Below are positions 17,130 to 25,786 of a stretch of 64,000 nucleotides of DNA, in pieces. Positions within the stretch are counted from its first letter, which is position 1. Each line of letters opens with the position of its first letter. The stretch comes from Spirochaetota bacterium (GTDB lineage Bacteria; Spirochaetota; Spirochaetia; Sphaerochaetales; Sphaerochaetaceae), in assembly GCA_023401595.1 (NCBI GenBank), contig JAEXDQ010000036.1, positions 1 through 64,000 of the forward strand, given 5' to 3'. Made by a program: the position numbers and the translations under genes. The notes beneath the pieces were generated by a model. It was not told the DNA's origin, ran no database searches, and worked only from the letters and a program-made list of their open reading frames with translations.

Positions 17130-18044
17130 TTGTCCGTAGTTACCATGAAGAGCCTGCTCGAGTCAGGCGTGCATTTCGGCCATCAGACCAAAAGATGGAA
17201 TCCCAAAATGGCCCGTTTCATTTTCTCTGAAAGAAACGGTATCCATATCATCGACCTTCAGAAGACCAGCGCTTGTATCGTAGAAGCCTATGATGCTGTT
17301 CGCACCCAGGTAAAGAACGGCAAGACGATCCTGTTCGTCGGCACCAAGAAACAGGCCCAGCAGGCAATCGAAGCCGAAGCGAAACGCTGCGGCATGCCAT
17401 ATGTGAACAACCGCTGGCTCGGCGGCATGCTCACCAACTTCGCCACCATCAAGAAGTCCATCGCTACTCTCAAGAAAATCGAGAAGATGGAAGTCGACGG
17501 TACGTTCGAAAGCCTTACGAAGAAAGAAATCGCCCTGCTCTCCAAGCAGAAGGCGAAGCTTGAGAAGAACCTCGGCGGCATCAAAGAAATGAAGGATCTG
17601 CCCGGCGCCCTGTTCATCATCGATACCAAGAAGGAAGCCATCGCCGTCGCAGAGGCAAAACGCCTCGGCATCCCCGTCATCGCCGTTGTAGACACGAACT
17701 GCGACCCGACCGACATCGACTATCCGATTCCGGGAAACGACGACGCCATCCGCGCCATCTCCCTGTTCGTAGAGATCATCGCCAACGCCGTCGTGGACGC
17801 CGACAACGAAGCCGGCATCCAGATCATCGAGACCCTTGGGGAACCCGATGGGCAGGAAGAAGCCGTCGAACCGTCCGCAGAGAAGGACGGGGACGAAGAA
17901 GAGGGCATTGTGTTCTCCACTGACGACGAAGCTGAAGCCGACTATTCCAATTACGAAGCCGGTGAAGAAAGCGATGCCAAGGATGACGATGACGCCGACA
18001 AGGACGGCATCGTGGTCGATGAAGAGACACTGTACAAGGACTGA
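17130..18044 (+). CDS. rpsB: 30S ribosomal protein S2 with acidic C-terminal tail
   Basis: Start chosen at TTG 17130: AGGAGG at 17119-17124 lies five bases upstream, and translation then begins MSVVTMKSLLESGVHFGHQ, the normal S2 N-terminus. The product is 304 residues. Residues 1-~235 are canonical. The last ~70 residues are an unusual tail dominated by Asp and Glu (for example DAKDDDDADKDG), probably disordered. First gene of the rpsB-tsf-frr-uppS-cdsA-dxr-rseP run; tsf follows after five bases. Confidence 0.95.
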   Translation: MSVVTMKSLLESGVHFGHQTKRWNPKMARFIFSERNGIHIIDLQKTSACIVEAYDAVRTQVKNGKTILFVGTKKQAQQAIEAEAKRCGMPYVNNRWLGGMLTNFATIKKSIATLKKIEKMEVDGTFESLTKKEIALLSKQKAKLEKNLGGIKEMKDLPGALFIIDTKKEAIAVAEAKRLGIPVIAVVDTNCDPTDIDYPIPGNDDAIRAISLFVEIIANAVVDADNEAGIQIIETLGEPDGQEEAVEPSAEKDGDEEEGIVFSTDDEAEADYSNYEAGEESDAKDDDDADKDGIVVDEETLYKD

Positions 18045-18049
18045 GAACA

Positions 18050-18892
18050 ATGGAAATCAAAGCAGATACCGTAAAGAAATTGCGTGACGCCACCGGCGCA
18101 GGCATGATGGATTGCAAGAAGGCCCTGATGAAAGCGGAGGGCGATTTCGCCGCTGCTGAAAAAATCCTCAAGGAGATGGGGCTTGCCGCGGTAGCCAAGC
18201 GCAGCGACCGCGCCACCGACAACGGACGCGTGTTCGTGCGCATCGAGAACGGCAAGGCCGTCATGCTCGAGCTCTCCTGCGAAACCGACTTCGTCGCTCG
18301 AAACGAAGACTTCGTCAAGCTCGGCGACGACATGACGAAGCTCATCATCGAGAAAGGCTATACCGAACCCAACGATGAACTCAAGGCGATGGTCGAAGCG
18401 CTGATCTCCGTCATCAAGGAGAACATGCAGCTGAAGCGGTTCCTCGTCATCGACGTCCCCGCCGGCGCCTATGTCTCTTCCTATATCCACGGGGAAGGTT
18501 CCCTTGGAGTCATGGTGGAGTTCAGAAGCGACAAGTCCGAGGCGTTCCAGAATGAAGCGGTCAAGGAATTCACCCACGATTGCGCGCTGCACGTCGCAGC
18601 GTTCACTCCTATGTTCCTCAGCGCTTCCACCGTCGATCCCGCCTACACCGCGGAGCAGACGGAAATCTTCCGCGCCCAGGTCGCAGGCATGGACAAGCCG
18701 GAAAAGGTCCTTGAAGGGATCGTGAAAGGCAAAGTGAACAAACTGTACAGCGAAGTCTGCTTCCTGCAACAGCCGTTCGTCAAGGACGACAAGGTGTCCG
18801 TCGAACAGAAGATGAATGCGCTTGGCAAGGAGATAGGTGCGAAGCTAGAGATCGTCAGCTTCAAATTCTATCGCGCTGGAGCTGAAGCGTAA
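18050..18892 (+). CDS. tsf: elongation factor Ts
   Basis: A 280-residue protein that recycles EF-Tu-GDP. The N-terminal UBA-like segment (VKKLRDATGAGMMDCKKAL) and the TDFVARNEDF motif are family hallmarks. It follows rpsB by five bases, the near-universal order. The 81-bp gap to frr holds a stem-loop, so expression could be reduced beyond this point. Confidence 0.96.
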   Translation: MEIKADTVKKLRDATGAGMMDCKKALMKAEGDFAAAEKILKEMGLAAVAKRSDRATDNGRVFVRIENGKAVMLELSCETDFVARNEDFVKLGDDMTKLIIEKGYTEPNDELKAMVEALISVIKENMQLKRFLVIDVPAGAYVSSYIHGEGSLGVMVEFRSDKSEAFQNEAVKEFTHDCALHVAAFTPMFLSASTVDPAYTAEQTEIFRAQVAGMDKPEKVLEGIVKGKVNKLYSEVCFLQQPFVKDDKVSVEQKMNALGKEIGAKLEIVSFKFYRAGAEA

Positions 18893-18916
18893 GCTTCATT
18901 CCATGGAATCCGGTCG

Positions 18917-18941
18917 CCGCTCACTGAATTTCAGTGGGCGG
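18917..18941 (+). terminator. stem-loop between tsf and frr
   Basis: Arms CCGCTCACTGA (18917-18927) and TCAGTGGGCGG (18931-18941) pair over 11 bp with one G-U and a three-base loop. No T-run follows, so it is better seen as an attenuator or mRNA-processing/stability element than as a full terminator. Confidence 0.5.
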
Positions 18942-18973
18942 TTCCATTAAGAAATCAACATGGAGCGTATAGC

Positions 18974-19528
18974 ATGCAGCAAGTTCTCGACAATTGTGAA
19001 GCAAAAATGAAAAAGAGCGTCGTAGCGCTCGATACGGAATACAGCGCCTTGCGTACAGGTCGTGCGACCGCAGCGCTTTTCGACAAGATCAAAGTAGAAT
19101 ACTACGGTCAGGAGACCCCGCTCAGCCAGGTGGCCAGCGTCTCCGTTCCGGAGGCCAGGCTCGTCGTCATCCAACCGTGGGACAAGACGTTGCTGACCCC
19201 CATCGAGAAAGCGATTCTCAAAAGCGAGCTTGGGCTCAATCCCAACAACGACGGCAAGCTGTTGCGTATCAACTTCCCTCCCCTGACCGAGCAGCGCCGC
19301 AAGGAACTCGCCAAGAGCGCGAAGGGAACGGCGGAGCAGAGCCGCGTAGCCATCAGAAACATCCGGCGGGACGCTATCGACGAGCTGAAGAAGCAGCAGA
19401 AGGGCGGCGACATCAGCGAAGACCAGCAGAAGGACGGAGAAACGAAGATCCAGAAGATGACCGACTCCTATATCGCGCAGATCAATGCGTTGGCCGAGGC
19501 GAAGGAGAAGGAGATCATGGAGATCTGA
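18974..19528 (+). CDS. frr: ribosome recycling factor
   Basis: A 184-residue protein matching RRF along its length (LRTGRATAALFDKIKVEYYG, PPLTEQRRKELAKSAK). It splits post-termination ribosomes with EF-G. The length is normal. The start has GGAG eight bases upstream. The uppS ATG at 19530 follows the stop with one base between. Confidence 0.96.
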   Translation: MQQVLDNCEAKMKKSVVALDTEYSALRTGRATAALFDKIKVEYYGQETPLSQVASVSVPEARLVVIQPWDKTLLTPIEKAILKSELGLNPNNDGKLLRINFPPLTEQRRKELAKSAKGTAEQSRVAIRNIRRDAIDELKKQQKGGDISEDQQKDGETKIQKMTDSYIAQINALAEAKEKEIMEI

Positions 19529-19529
19529 C

Positions 19530-20252
19530 ATGGTTGAAGATATACCAGTGACACCGGGAGCCGTGCCTTCGCACATAGGTTTCATCATGGATGGCAACGG
19601 ACGTTGGGCGACGGCGAAAGGTCTTCCCCGAACGGCCGGGCATCTGGCGGGTCTGAAGGCCTGCCGGAAGGTCATCGCGGAATCGGCACGTCTCGGCGTC
19701 AGGTATGTCACCATGTACGCCTTCTCCACGGAGAACTGGAGAAGATCACAGGAAGAAGTTTCCTATCTGATGACGCTGATCGCCAACAAGTTGCACGGAG
19801 AACTGTCGTTCTACAATCAATACGGCATCAGGATTCTTGTGAGGGGCGATATCTCGGCCCTTCCGAAGAAAGCGGCCCAGACGATCGTCTCGACGGTCGA
19901 GGAAACGGCAGGGAACGACGGGCTTGTCTGCGTGCTGGCCATCAATTATGGCGGGCAGGATGAAATCGCTCGGGCGGTCAACAGGTGGAAGGTGTCGGTC
20001 GACGATCCTTCGCGAGCGATCACGCCTGAGGATATAGCTAACCATCTCGACAATCCCCAGGTTCCCGCTCCTGATATCATCGTCCGTAGCGCTGGCGAGC
20101 AGCGGCTGAGCAATTTCATGCTTTGGGACAGTGCCTATGCAGAATTTGCCTTCTATGATACGCTATGGCCGGATTGGGGCGCAAAAGAGGTCCAGACCGT
20201 ATGCGCCGACTATGCGAAACGAACGAGAAAATTCGGAGGAGTCATAGCATGA
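19530..20252 (+). CDS. uppS: undecaprenyl diphosphate synthase
   Basis: Start chosen at ATG 19530 (240 residues); the frame extends into frr with Arg-rich codons that are not family-like. The cis-prenyltransferase signature HIGFIMDGNGRWA includes catalytic Asp21. FSTENWRR and the C-terminal RSAGEQRLSNFMLWDSAYAE are also present. It makes the C55 lipid carrier for cell-wall synthesis. It overlaps cdsA (ATGA at 20249-20252). Confidence 0.95.
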   Translation: MVEDIPVTPGAVPSHIGFIMDGNGRWATAKGLPRTAGHLAGLKACRKVIAESARLGVRYVTMYAFSTENWRRSQEEVSYLMTLIANKLHGELSFYNQYGIRILVRGDISALPKKAAQTIVSTVEETAGNDGLVCVLAINYGGQDEIARAVNRWKVSVDDPSRAITPEDIANHLDNPQVPAPDIIVRSAGEQRLSNFMLWDSAYAEFAFYDTLWPDWGAKEVQTVCADYAKRTRKFGGVIA

Positions 20253-21106
20253 GCTCTTTTGGAAAAAGACTCATTACAACGTTCACAGCCGTTCCGTTGC
20301 TGTTCTGCATCATTTTCTTTCTTCCCCAGCTCAATTATCTGGCTTTTTCAGTCGTCGTCGTCCTCGCCGCCTTGGTCGGTTCCCATGAAATGGTCAACAT
20401 GGCGTTCCCGTTGTCGGCGGACGGGAAGCGTGAAAAGCCGCTGATCCCGTTCTGGCTTCCCAGTATCCTGCCCGTGGTTCAATGGGTCGAGATTACGTTC
20501 GTACCGGCATTGGATCTTCTGGACATCACCTTGATCGCGCTGTTCATCATCGCTTTCATCGTCGAGATATTCCGCGGCAGCCAAGATAAATTCACGGGAA
20601 CGTTGTCACGCGTCTCCCATACCACGTTCTTAATCGTCTATCCCTCTTTTTTCACGAGCTTCCTGATCCGGCTGTTCGTACTCGACTATACGACCTACTA
20701 TCTTCTGCTGATGTTCCTGTTGGTCTTCGGCAACGACGTGTTTGCTTATCTGTTCGGCATGTGGTTGGGTAAGAACAACCGCGGCGTATTCAAGGTCAGC
20801 CCGAACAAAAGCGTCGCGGGCTTCATCGGAGGCGCGGCGGCCAGCATAATCCTCGGTATCGCCATGGTGTCCCTCGTACCGGAGCTTTCAAGCCAGATCA
20901 GCGTCTTGCAGGCGGGCATTCTCGGCCTGGTGATATCGTTTACGGCGAACGCCGGAGATTTGATAGAATCTGCGTTCAAACGTTCGGCCGGCCTCAAGGA
21001 TTCCGGCACGATCATTCCCGGCCGCGGAGGCTTGCTCGATTCCATCGATTCCATTATCGTCAGTGCCCCTGCGTTCCTGCTGTTGCTCACCCAATGGATC
21101 CTTTAG
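20249..21106 (+). CDS. cdsA: phosphatidate cytidylyltransferase
   Basis: Start at ATG 20249 with GGAGGA at 20236-20241; it overlaps the uppS stop. The product is 285 residues with about seven membrane segments. The C-terminal signature SAGLKDSGTIIPGRGGLLDSIDS is the CdsA family motif, and NDVFAYLFGMWLG with SPNKSVAGFIGG precede it. It makes CDP-diacylglycerol at the inner membrane. dxr starts one base after the stop. Confidence 0.95.
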   Translation: MSSFGKRLITTFTAVPLLFCIIFFLPQLNYLAFSVVVVLAALVGSHEMVNMAFPLSADGKREKPLIPFWLPSILPVVQWVEITFVPALDLLDITLIALFIIAFIVEIFRGSQDKFTGTLSRVSHTTFLIVYPSFFTSFLIRLFVLDYTTYYLLLMFLLVFGNDVFAYLFGMWLGKNNRGVFKVSPNKSVAGFIGGAAASIILGIAMVSLVPELSSQISVLQAGILGLVISFTANAGDLIESAFKRSAGLKDSGTIIPGRGGLLDSIDSIIVSAPAFLLLLTQWIL

Positions 21107-21107
21107 C

Positions 21108-22286
21108 ATGGCGGAACCGCGACGTTCAGCGATACTGCTCGGTTGTACAGGCAGCATAGGCCGTACAGCGTTGGACGGTATCGGACGACTGGATCAGGAC
21201 GAAGTCATCGTCAAGGCGCTTTCAGCCCATACGAATGTCTACGCTTTGGCGCAAGCCGCCGTTGAAACCCATGCGGCGGCGGTCTGTCTGACGGATCCCA
21301 ATGGGGACTTCGCGAAGCTAAGGGAGCTCGTACCCGCCGCTACCGTCTGCTACCATGGCCCCCAGGGCCTGCAAGCCATGCTCAGGGAAATAGACGCCGA
21401 CATAGTACTCAACGGCATTGTTGGAGCGGCTGGGCTCCCCGCGACATTGGAAGCGCTTGATTCAGGTAAGGACGTCGCCCTCGCAAACAAGGAAAGCGTC
21501 GTGATGGCGGGTCAGTTCCTGTTCGATTACGCAAGGGCCCGCGACCGGCGGATCATTCCAGTCGACAGTGAGCATAGCGCGATATATTCGCTGATCAACG
21601 CCCATGGGCGGGACATGGTCGAGAAGCTGATCATCACCGCAAGCGGAGGGCCGTTCAGAACGTTGCCGAAAGAGCGTTTCGGGGAGATCACCGTAGAACA
21701 GGCCATAGCCCACCCCACATGGAAGATGGGGGCGAAGATCTCAGTAGATTCCGCGACCTTGGCGAACAAGGGGCTGGAGGTGATTGAGGCCTCCTATCTG
21801 TTTGATTTTCCCGCATCGGATATCGAAGTCACCGTACATCCACAAAGTATCGTCCATTCCCTCGTCAGGCTACGTAACGGGGCGGTATACGGACAGATGT
21901 CGCCCTCCGACATGACGCTTCCGATCATGGAGGCCCTGTCCGACGGACACCTGCGACTACGGCAGGTGGTAAGACCGCTCGATTTCTCCCAGCTTACCCT
22001 GTCGTTTGAAAAACCCGATTATGAAAAATTCCCATTGCTCCGCCAAGCGTTCGCCTGCATTGCGGAACAGGGCTCCTACTGCATCGCGTTCAACGCCGCG
22101 GATGAGGTGGCGGTACAGGCGTTCCTTTCTCATCTCTGCGGATTCACGGATATCAATGAAATCGTCGACCGGACGCTCCAGCAGGATTGGCATACCGGAG
22201 CGTCTGATTACGCAACGGTTCTGGAACAGGACGGACTGGCACGGAGCTTCGCCGCCAAGGTATTGGATGAGGTAGCCGGAAGATAA
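21108..22286 (+). CDS. dxr: 1-deoxy-D-xylulose 5-phosphate reductoisomerase
   Basis: Start at ATG 21108 (392 residues), one base after the cdsA stop. Visible features are the NADPH motif GCTGSIG (12-18), ALANKESVVMAG, VDSEHSA(I)Y with metal and substrate residues, and TASGGPFR. It commits DXP to the MEP isoprenoid pathway that feeds uppS. The stop overlaps the rseP ATG by one base (TAATG). Confidence 0.95.
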   Translation: MAEPRRSAILLGCTGSIGRTALDGIGRLDQDEVIVKALSAHTNVYALAQAAVETHAAAVCLTDPNGDFAKLRELVPAATVCYHGPQGLQAMLREIDADIVLNGIVGAAGLPATLEALDSGKDVALANKESVVMAGQFLFDYARARDRRIIPVDSEHSAIYSLINAHGRDMVEKLIITASGGPFRTLPKERFGEITVEQAIAHPTWKMGAKISVDSATLANKGLEVIEASYLFDFPASDIEVTVHPQSIVHSLVRLRNGAVYGQMSPSDMTLPIMEALSDGHLRLRQVVRPLDFSQLTLSFEKPDYEKFPLLRQAFACIAEQGSYCIAFNAADEVAVQAFLSHLCGFTDINEIVDRTLQQDWHTGASDYATVLEQDGLARSFAAKVLDEVAGR

Positions 22287-23680
22287 TGCTCAGGATACTC
22301 CTCAGTACGGTCATCGGTTTTCTTGGCATCGGTATTATGGTATTCGTCCATGAGGGGGGACATTACCTCGCCGCCAGGACGTTCGGCATCTTCGTGGAAG
22401 TGTTCTCCTTTGGAATGGGCCCGAAGGTATTCTCATGGAAACGCAAGGAAACCGAATTCCGGATCAGCCTGCTTCCGTTCGGCGGCTATTGCCGTATGAG
22501 GGGTTCCGACGACCTCACCAGGGCGTTGGAGTCAAAGCAAAAAGAATTTGAGCATGCGGAAGCCGGCTCCCTGTTCTCCGTCGCGCCGTGGAGACGTCTG
22601 CTCACATACCTCGCAGGGCCAGTGGCCAATATCCTGTTCGCGATCGTCGTCTATACATTTTTCTCCATGATGAGCTACCAGACGCTTTCCGACCCTCCAC
22701 GGATCGTAGTGACCAGCGACTACCCCGCCCTCTTTTCCATGACGGAACAAGAAGGGACAGGGATCCCCGCGACGCTTGCGGGGCTGAGAACGGGAGACGA
22801 GGTCGTGCGATACGACGGCCACACCATAGAGGACTATCAGCAGTTGCTGTCGTTGCTGAAGGCGTCGGACGGTTCGACCGTCAGCGTGAACGTCCTGCGA
22901 GACGGCCGCCAATTGGAAACGACCTTGACGCCGGTCAAAAAAGAGGACGGCTACTTCTTCGGAATCAGCGCCTTTATCGAACCGGTCGTAGAACGGGTCA
23001 CGGACGGAAGCCCCGAACAACTCGCCGGGTTGAGGCCGGGAGACAGGATCATGACGATTTCCGGCGTACCTGTGACAAACATGCTGGACCTGGCCTCCCG
23101 GCTATTGTCGAAGCCGACGCAGATTACGCTGTCGGTCATGAGGGAAGGCAGGACGCTCGACATGGAGTTCGTCCCCTCGGCCCATGAGGACGGAACGCCT
23201 ACCTTCAACTTCGCGCTTCATAGCGATTCGAAAACCGTGGAGGGGCTCGGCTTCCAAGAAGGCCTGGTTCACTCGATCGGCCAGGCGTTCCGGTTGGTCG
23301 GAAACACCTTCACGAGCATCGGCGACGTCATCATGGGGAAAGCTGATATCAGATCTTCGTTCACAGGTCCGTGGCGGGCTTCCATGATGATCGGAGATAT
23401 TACGACACAGGGGTTCGCCGACAGCCCGAAGGCCGGCGTCAGGGCGATGCTCTATCTCCTGGGAGTCGTCAGCATTTCGCTCGCAGTGGCGAATCTCCTG
23501 CCGATTCCGGCGTTGGACGGGGGCTTGATCATGATGAGCGTCGTAGAGATGATCCTGCGCAAACAGGTCTCCCCTCGGACATACCTCATGCTGCAGTTCA
23601 TCGGAATGGGCTGCGTGCTGCTGATCCTGGGCTTCATGACCTTCACGGACATGCGGTATTTCTGGCTCAATCGGAATTGA
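22286..23680 (+). CDS. rseP: site-2 intramembrane metalloprotease RseP/RasP
   Basis: A 464-residue membrane protease. The zinc motif HEGGH (residues 22-26) is in the first transmembrane segment, two PDZ domains follow (about 130-215 and 220-310), and the distal NLLPIPALDGG supplies the third ligand. It cleaves membrane proteins after site-1 cleavage and may remove remnant signal peptides. Last gene of the operon; it converges with dnaB, with a strong hairpin in the 57-bp gap. Confidence 0.94.
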   Translation: MLRILLSTVIGFLGIGIMVFVHEGGHYLAARTFGIFVEVFSFGMGPKVFSWKRKETEFRISLLPFGGYCRMRGSDDLTRALESKQKEFEHAEAGSLFSVAPWRRLLTYLAGPVANILFAIVVYTFFSMMSYQTLSDPPRIVVTSDYPALFSMTEQEGTGIPATLAGLRTGDEVVRYDGHTIEDYQQLLSLLKASDGSTVSVNVLRDGRQLETTLTPVKKEDGYFFGISAFIEPVVERVTDGSPEQLAGLRPGDRIMTISGVPVTNMLDLASRLLSKPTQITLSVMREGRTLDMEFVPSAHEDGTPTFNFALHSDSKTVEGLGFQEGLVHSIGQAFRLVGNTFTSIGDVIMGKADIRSSFTGPWRASMMIGDITTQGFADSPKAGVRAMLYLLGVVSISLAVANLLPIPALDGGLIMMSVVEMILRKQVSPRTYLMLQFIGMGCVLLILGFMTFTDMRYFWLNRN

Positions 23681-23695
23681 ACCCGCATAGCGTCA

Positions 23696-23717
23696 TCGCG
23701 CCGGAATATCGGCGCGA
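23696..23717. terminator. hairpin between convergent rseP and dnaB
   Basis: A perfect 8-bp stem, TCGCGCCG (23696-23703) with CGGCGCGA (23710-23717), and a six-base loop. No T-run on either side. The position between convergent genes suggests transcription ends here in both directions. Confidence 0.5.
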
Positions 23718-23737
23718 CAGGACTTCATCGTTGCCCG

Positions 23738-25132
23738 TCAGCCGTTGAACTGTGTTTCCAGTTCATCGAACCGGACAAGGTTCTTGACAAAGCCGAGCCA
23801 GAAATCGCCCGTCTCGCCGTTTCTCTGCTTGGCAAGAATGATTTTCGTCGGCTGGATGGGGTTGCCATCCTTGTTCTTCTGTTCATCCTGCTGGCCCTTG
23901 TCGCTTCCATCGCCGGAGGAAGGCAGCCTGTCACGATGCATCAGAATCACGACGTCCGCGTCCTGTTCGATAGCTCCGCTTTCACGTAGATCCGCCAAGG
24001 TAGGCTCCTTGCCTTCACTCTGGCGTCCGACCTGGGACAGACAGACGACCGGGATACCGAGTTCCCTGGCGAGAGCCTTCATGGAACGGGACACAGCGGC
24101 GATCTGCTCATGTCTGGGAATCTGCGCCGAATTTGATTCAGGATCGATCAAGCCGATGTAGTCAATGAAGATGATTTCTATGTGGTCTTCCCGCCGCATC
24201 CGACGGGCTTGGGCCCTCAGCTCCAACAGCTTCATGTTCGGCGTATCCTGAACCTTCAGCGTCTTCTCATACAGCCGTCCAGACGCCTCCATGATCGCGT
24301 TGAGGTCGGTCTTTTTCAACGTCGCATTGCGGATCCGTTTGAAATCGACCTTGCTTTCGGCGGCAAGCAGACGTTCCGTCAGAGAATCGGCGCTCATTTC
24401 CAGCGAAAAGAACCCGACCTTTATATTCTTGCGCACGGCCATGTTCTGGGCGATGGAAAGGGCGAAAGCGGTCTTTCCTACCGACGGACGGGCGCCGATG
24501 ACGATGAACTCGCTCGGCTTGAACCCGCCGGTCATATCATCCAGCCGCCCGTAGCCGGTAAGCAGGCCGTCGGACGTCCCGCGGTTCATTCGTTCCAGCA
24601 ATCGGTCGGTGGCGCTGCTTACCAACGGCTTGATGTCGTAGTACTTGTTGCCGCCTGGGGTGGACGTATTGATATCTGAAAGCAATTGCTCGCTTTCATC
24701 GACCATCTGCATGACATCCTGCGCTTCATCGAACGCCTTCTCGCGCATCTCGCTTGAAATTTCAAGCAGGCGACGACGCAAGGAAAGCCCTCGGATGATC
24801 TGTCCGTAATAGGCCGCGTTGGTAGTGGTGGGAACGTCGGAAGTAAGCGAAGAGATATAGGACAGTCCCCCGCAACGTTCAAGGATATCCTTCTTGCGCA
24901 GGTACTCGGCGATAGTTATCAAGTCTATCGCCTGGGAACTGTTTTCCTGACGGAAATTGACGATGGCCTCGAACAACACCTGATGCCCGGCCTTGTAGAA
25001 ATCCTCCTTGTGGAGAAAATCCATGATATCGGCCAGCACACGATCGTTCAACAGGATCGCGCCGAGAACGGCGCGTTCCGCTTCATCGTTATGTGGGGGG
25101 ATTCGTCCCCCCACGGTGGAATTCGAAGCCAT
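23738..25132 (-). CDS. dnaB: replicative DNA helicase DnaB
   Basis: Start at ATG 25132 (464 residues). The N-terminal helical domain (PHNDEAERAVLGAILL) and the RecA-like ATPase with Walker A GARPSVGKTA and the IIFIDYIGLI segment are typical, as is SLEMSADSLTERLL. It is the last gene of the rpsF operon, as in other spirochaetes and Firmicutes. The Shine-Dalgarno is weak. A very stable hairpin lies in the first codons (listed separately). Confidence 0.96.
   Translation of the reverse strand: MASNSTVGGRIPPHNDEAERAVLGAILLNDRVLADIMDFLHKEDFYKAGHQVLFEAIVNFRQENSSQAIDLITIAEYLRKKDILERCGGLSYISSLTSDVPTTTNAAYYGQIIRGLSLRRRLLEISSEMREKAFDEAQDVMQMVDESEQLLSDINTSTPGGNKYYDIKPLVSSATDRLLERMNRGTSDGLLTGYGRLDDMTGGFKPSEFIVIGARPSVGKTAFALSIAQNMAVRKNIKVGFFSLEMSADSLTERLLAAESKVDFKRIRNATLKKTDLNAIMEASGRLYEKTLKVQDTPNMKLLELRAQARRMRREDHIEIIFIDYIGLIDPESNSAQIPRHEQIAAVSRSMKALARELGIPVVCLSQVGRQSEGKEPTLADLRESGAIEQDADVVILMHRDRLPSSGDGSDKGQQDEQKNKDGNPIQPTKIILAKQRNGETGDFWLGFVKNLVRFDELETQFNG
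25093..25114 (-). promoter_or_regulatory. stable hairpin in the first codons of dnaB
   Basis: GTGGGGGGA (25093-25101) pairs perfectly with TCCCCCCAC (25106-25114) over nine bp with a four-base loop. It occupies about +19 to +40 of the dnaB coding region. It could slow ribosome entry or cause partial transcription stop between rplI and dnaB. Confidence 0.6.
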
Positions 25133-25147
25133 CAATGTACCGAAGCC

Positions 25148-25774
25148 TTACTCTACGTCGGAGGAAGCTTCGGCAGGTTCTGAGACGGGAGCCTCGGCGG
25201 CAAGAGCGTCGGCCTTTTCAGCTTCAACCGCGGCAGCGGCTGCTGCGGCTTCCAAAGCGGCCTTTTCAGCTTCCTTCGCAGCGGCGGCAGCTGCTGCGGC
25301 GGCGGCCGCCTGGCGCTTCTTCACATCGGCTTCGCTTTCAACGACCATCTTTACCAAGGAGACTTCGCTCTCATACAAGTGGATGCGGACCTGGTAGGTT
25401 CCGGTCATCTTGATCGCATGGGTAGCGACCTCGATCTTCTTGCGGTCGATTTCGATCCCCGCTTTGGCCAGAGCGTCCTGCACAATGGAGGAAGTCACCG
25501 ACCCGAAAAGCTTGCCGCTTTCTCCAGCGGACACGACGATATTGAGGGTCAGCGCATCAAGCTTCTCCTTCAACGTCGAAGCGGCGGCACGTTTTTCAAT
25601 CTTCCGCTTTTCAATGGCGGCGGCACGGCTTGCGAAGATAGCTACATTACTCTTGTTGTAATGTACTGCGGCGCCGGTGGGCAACAGATAGTTGCGGGCG
25701 TAGCCGTTTTTGACTTCACGGACGTCGCCCTCTTCGCCGAGGTTCGGCACGTCCTGATTCAGAATAATCTTCAT
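25148..25774 (-). CDS. rplI: 50S ribosomal protein L9 with Ala-rich tail
   Basis: A 208-residue protein; bacterial L9 is usually about 150. The N-terminus MKIILNQDVPNLGEEGDVREVKNGYARNYLLPTG (split at EEGDVREV) is the L9 signature. After about residue 148, a low-complexity extension follows with a run of 11 Ala and then Glu/Ala-rich sequence. The extension should form a long helix or stay disordered. It lies between the membrane protein gene and dnaB. Confidence 0.95.
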   Translation of the reverse strand: MKIILNQDVPNLGEEGDVREVKNGYARNYLLPTGAAVHYNKSNVAIFASRAAAIEKRKIEKRAAASTLKEKLDALTLNIVVSAGESGKLFGSVTSSIVQDALAKAGIEIDRKKIEVATHAIKMTGTYQVRIHLYESEVSLVKMVVESEADVKKRQAAAAAAAAAAAKEAEKAALEAAAAAAAVEAEKADALAAEAPVSEPAEASSDVE

Positions 25775-25786
25775 ATCGAAAACTCC

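Noticed and set aside
17163..18050. Long minus-strand frame opposite rpsB
   Set aside because: Shadow of the rpsB codons; composition and sequence are not protein-like.
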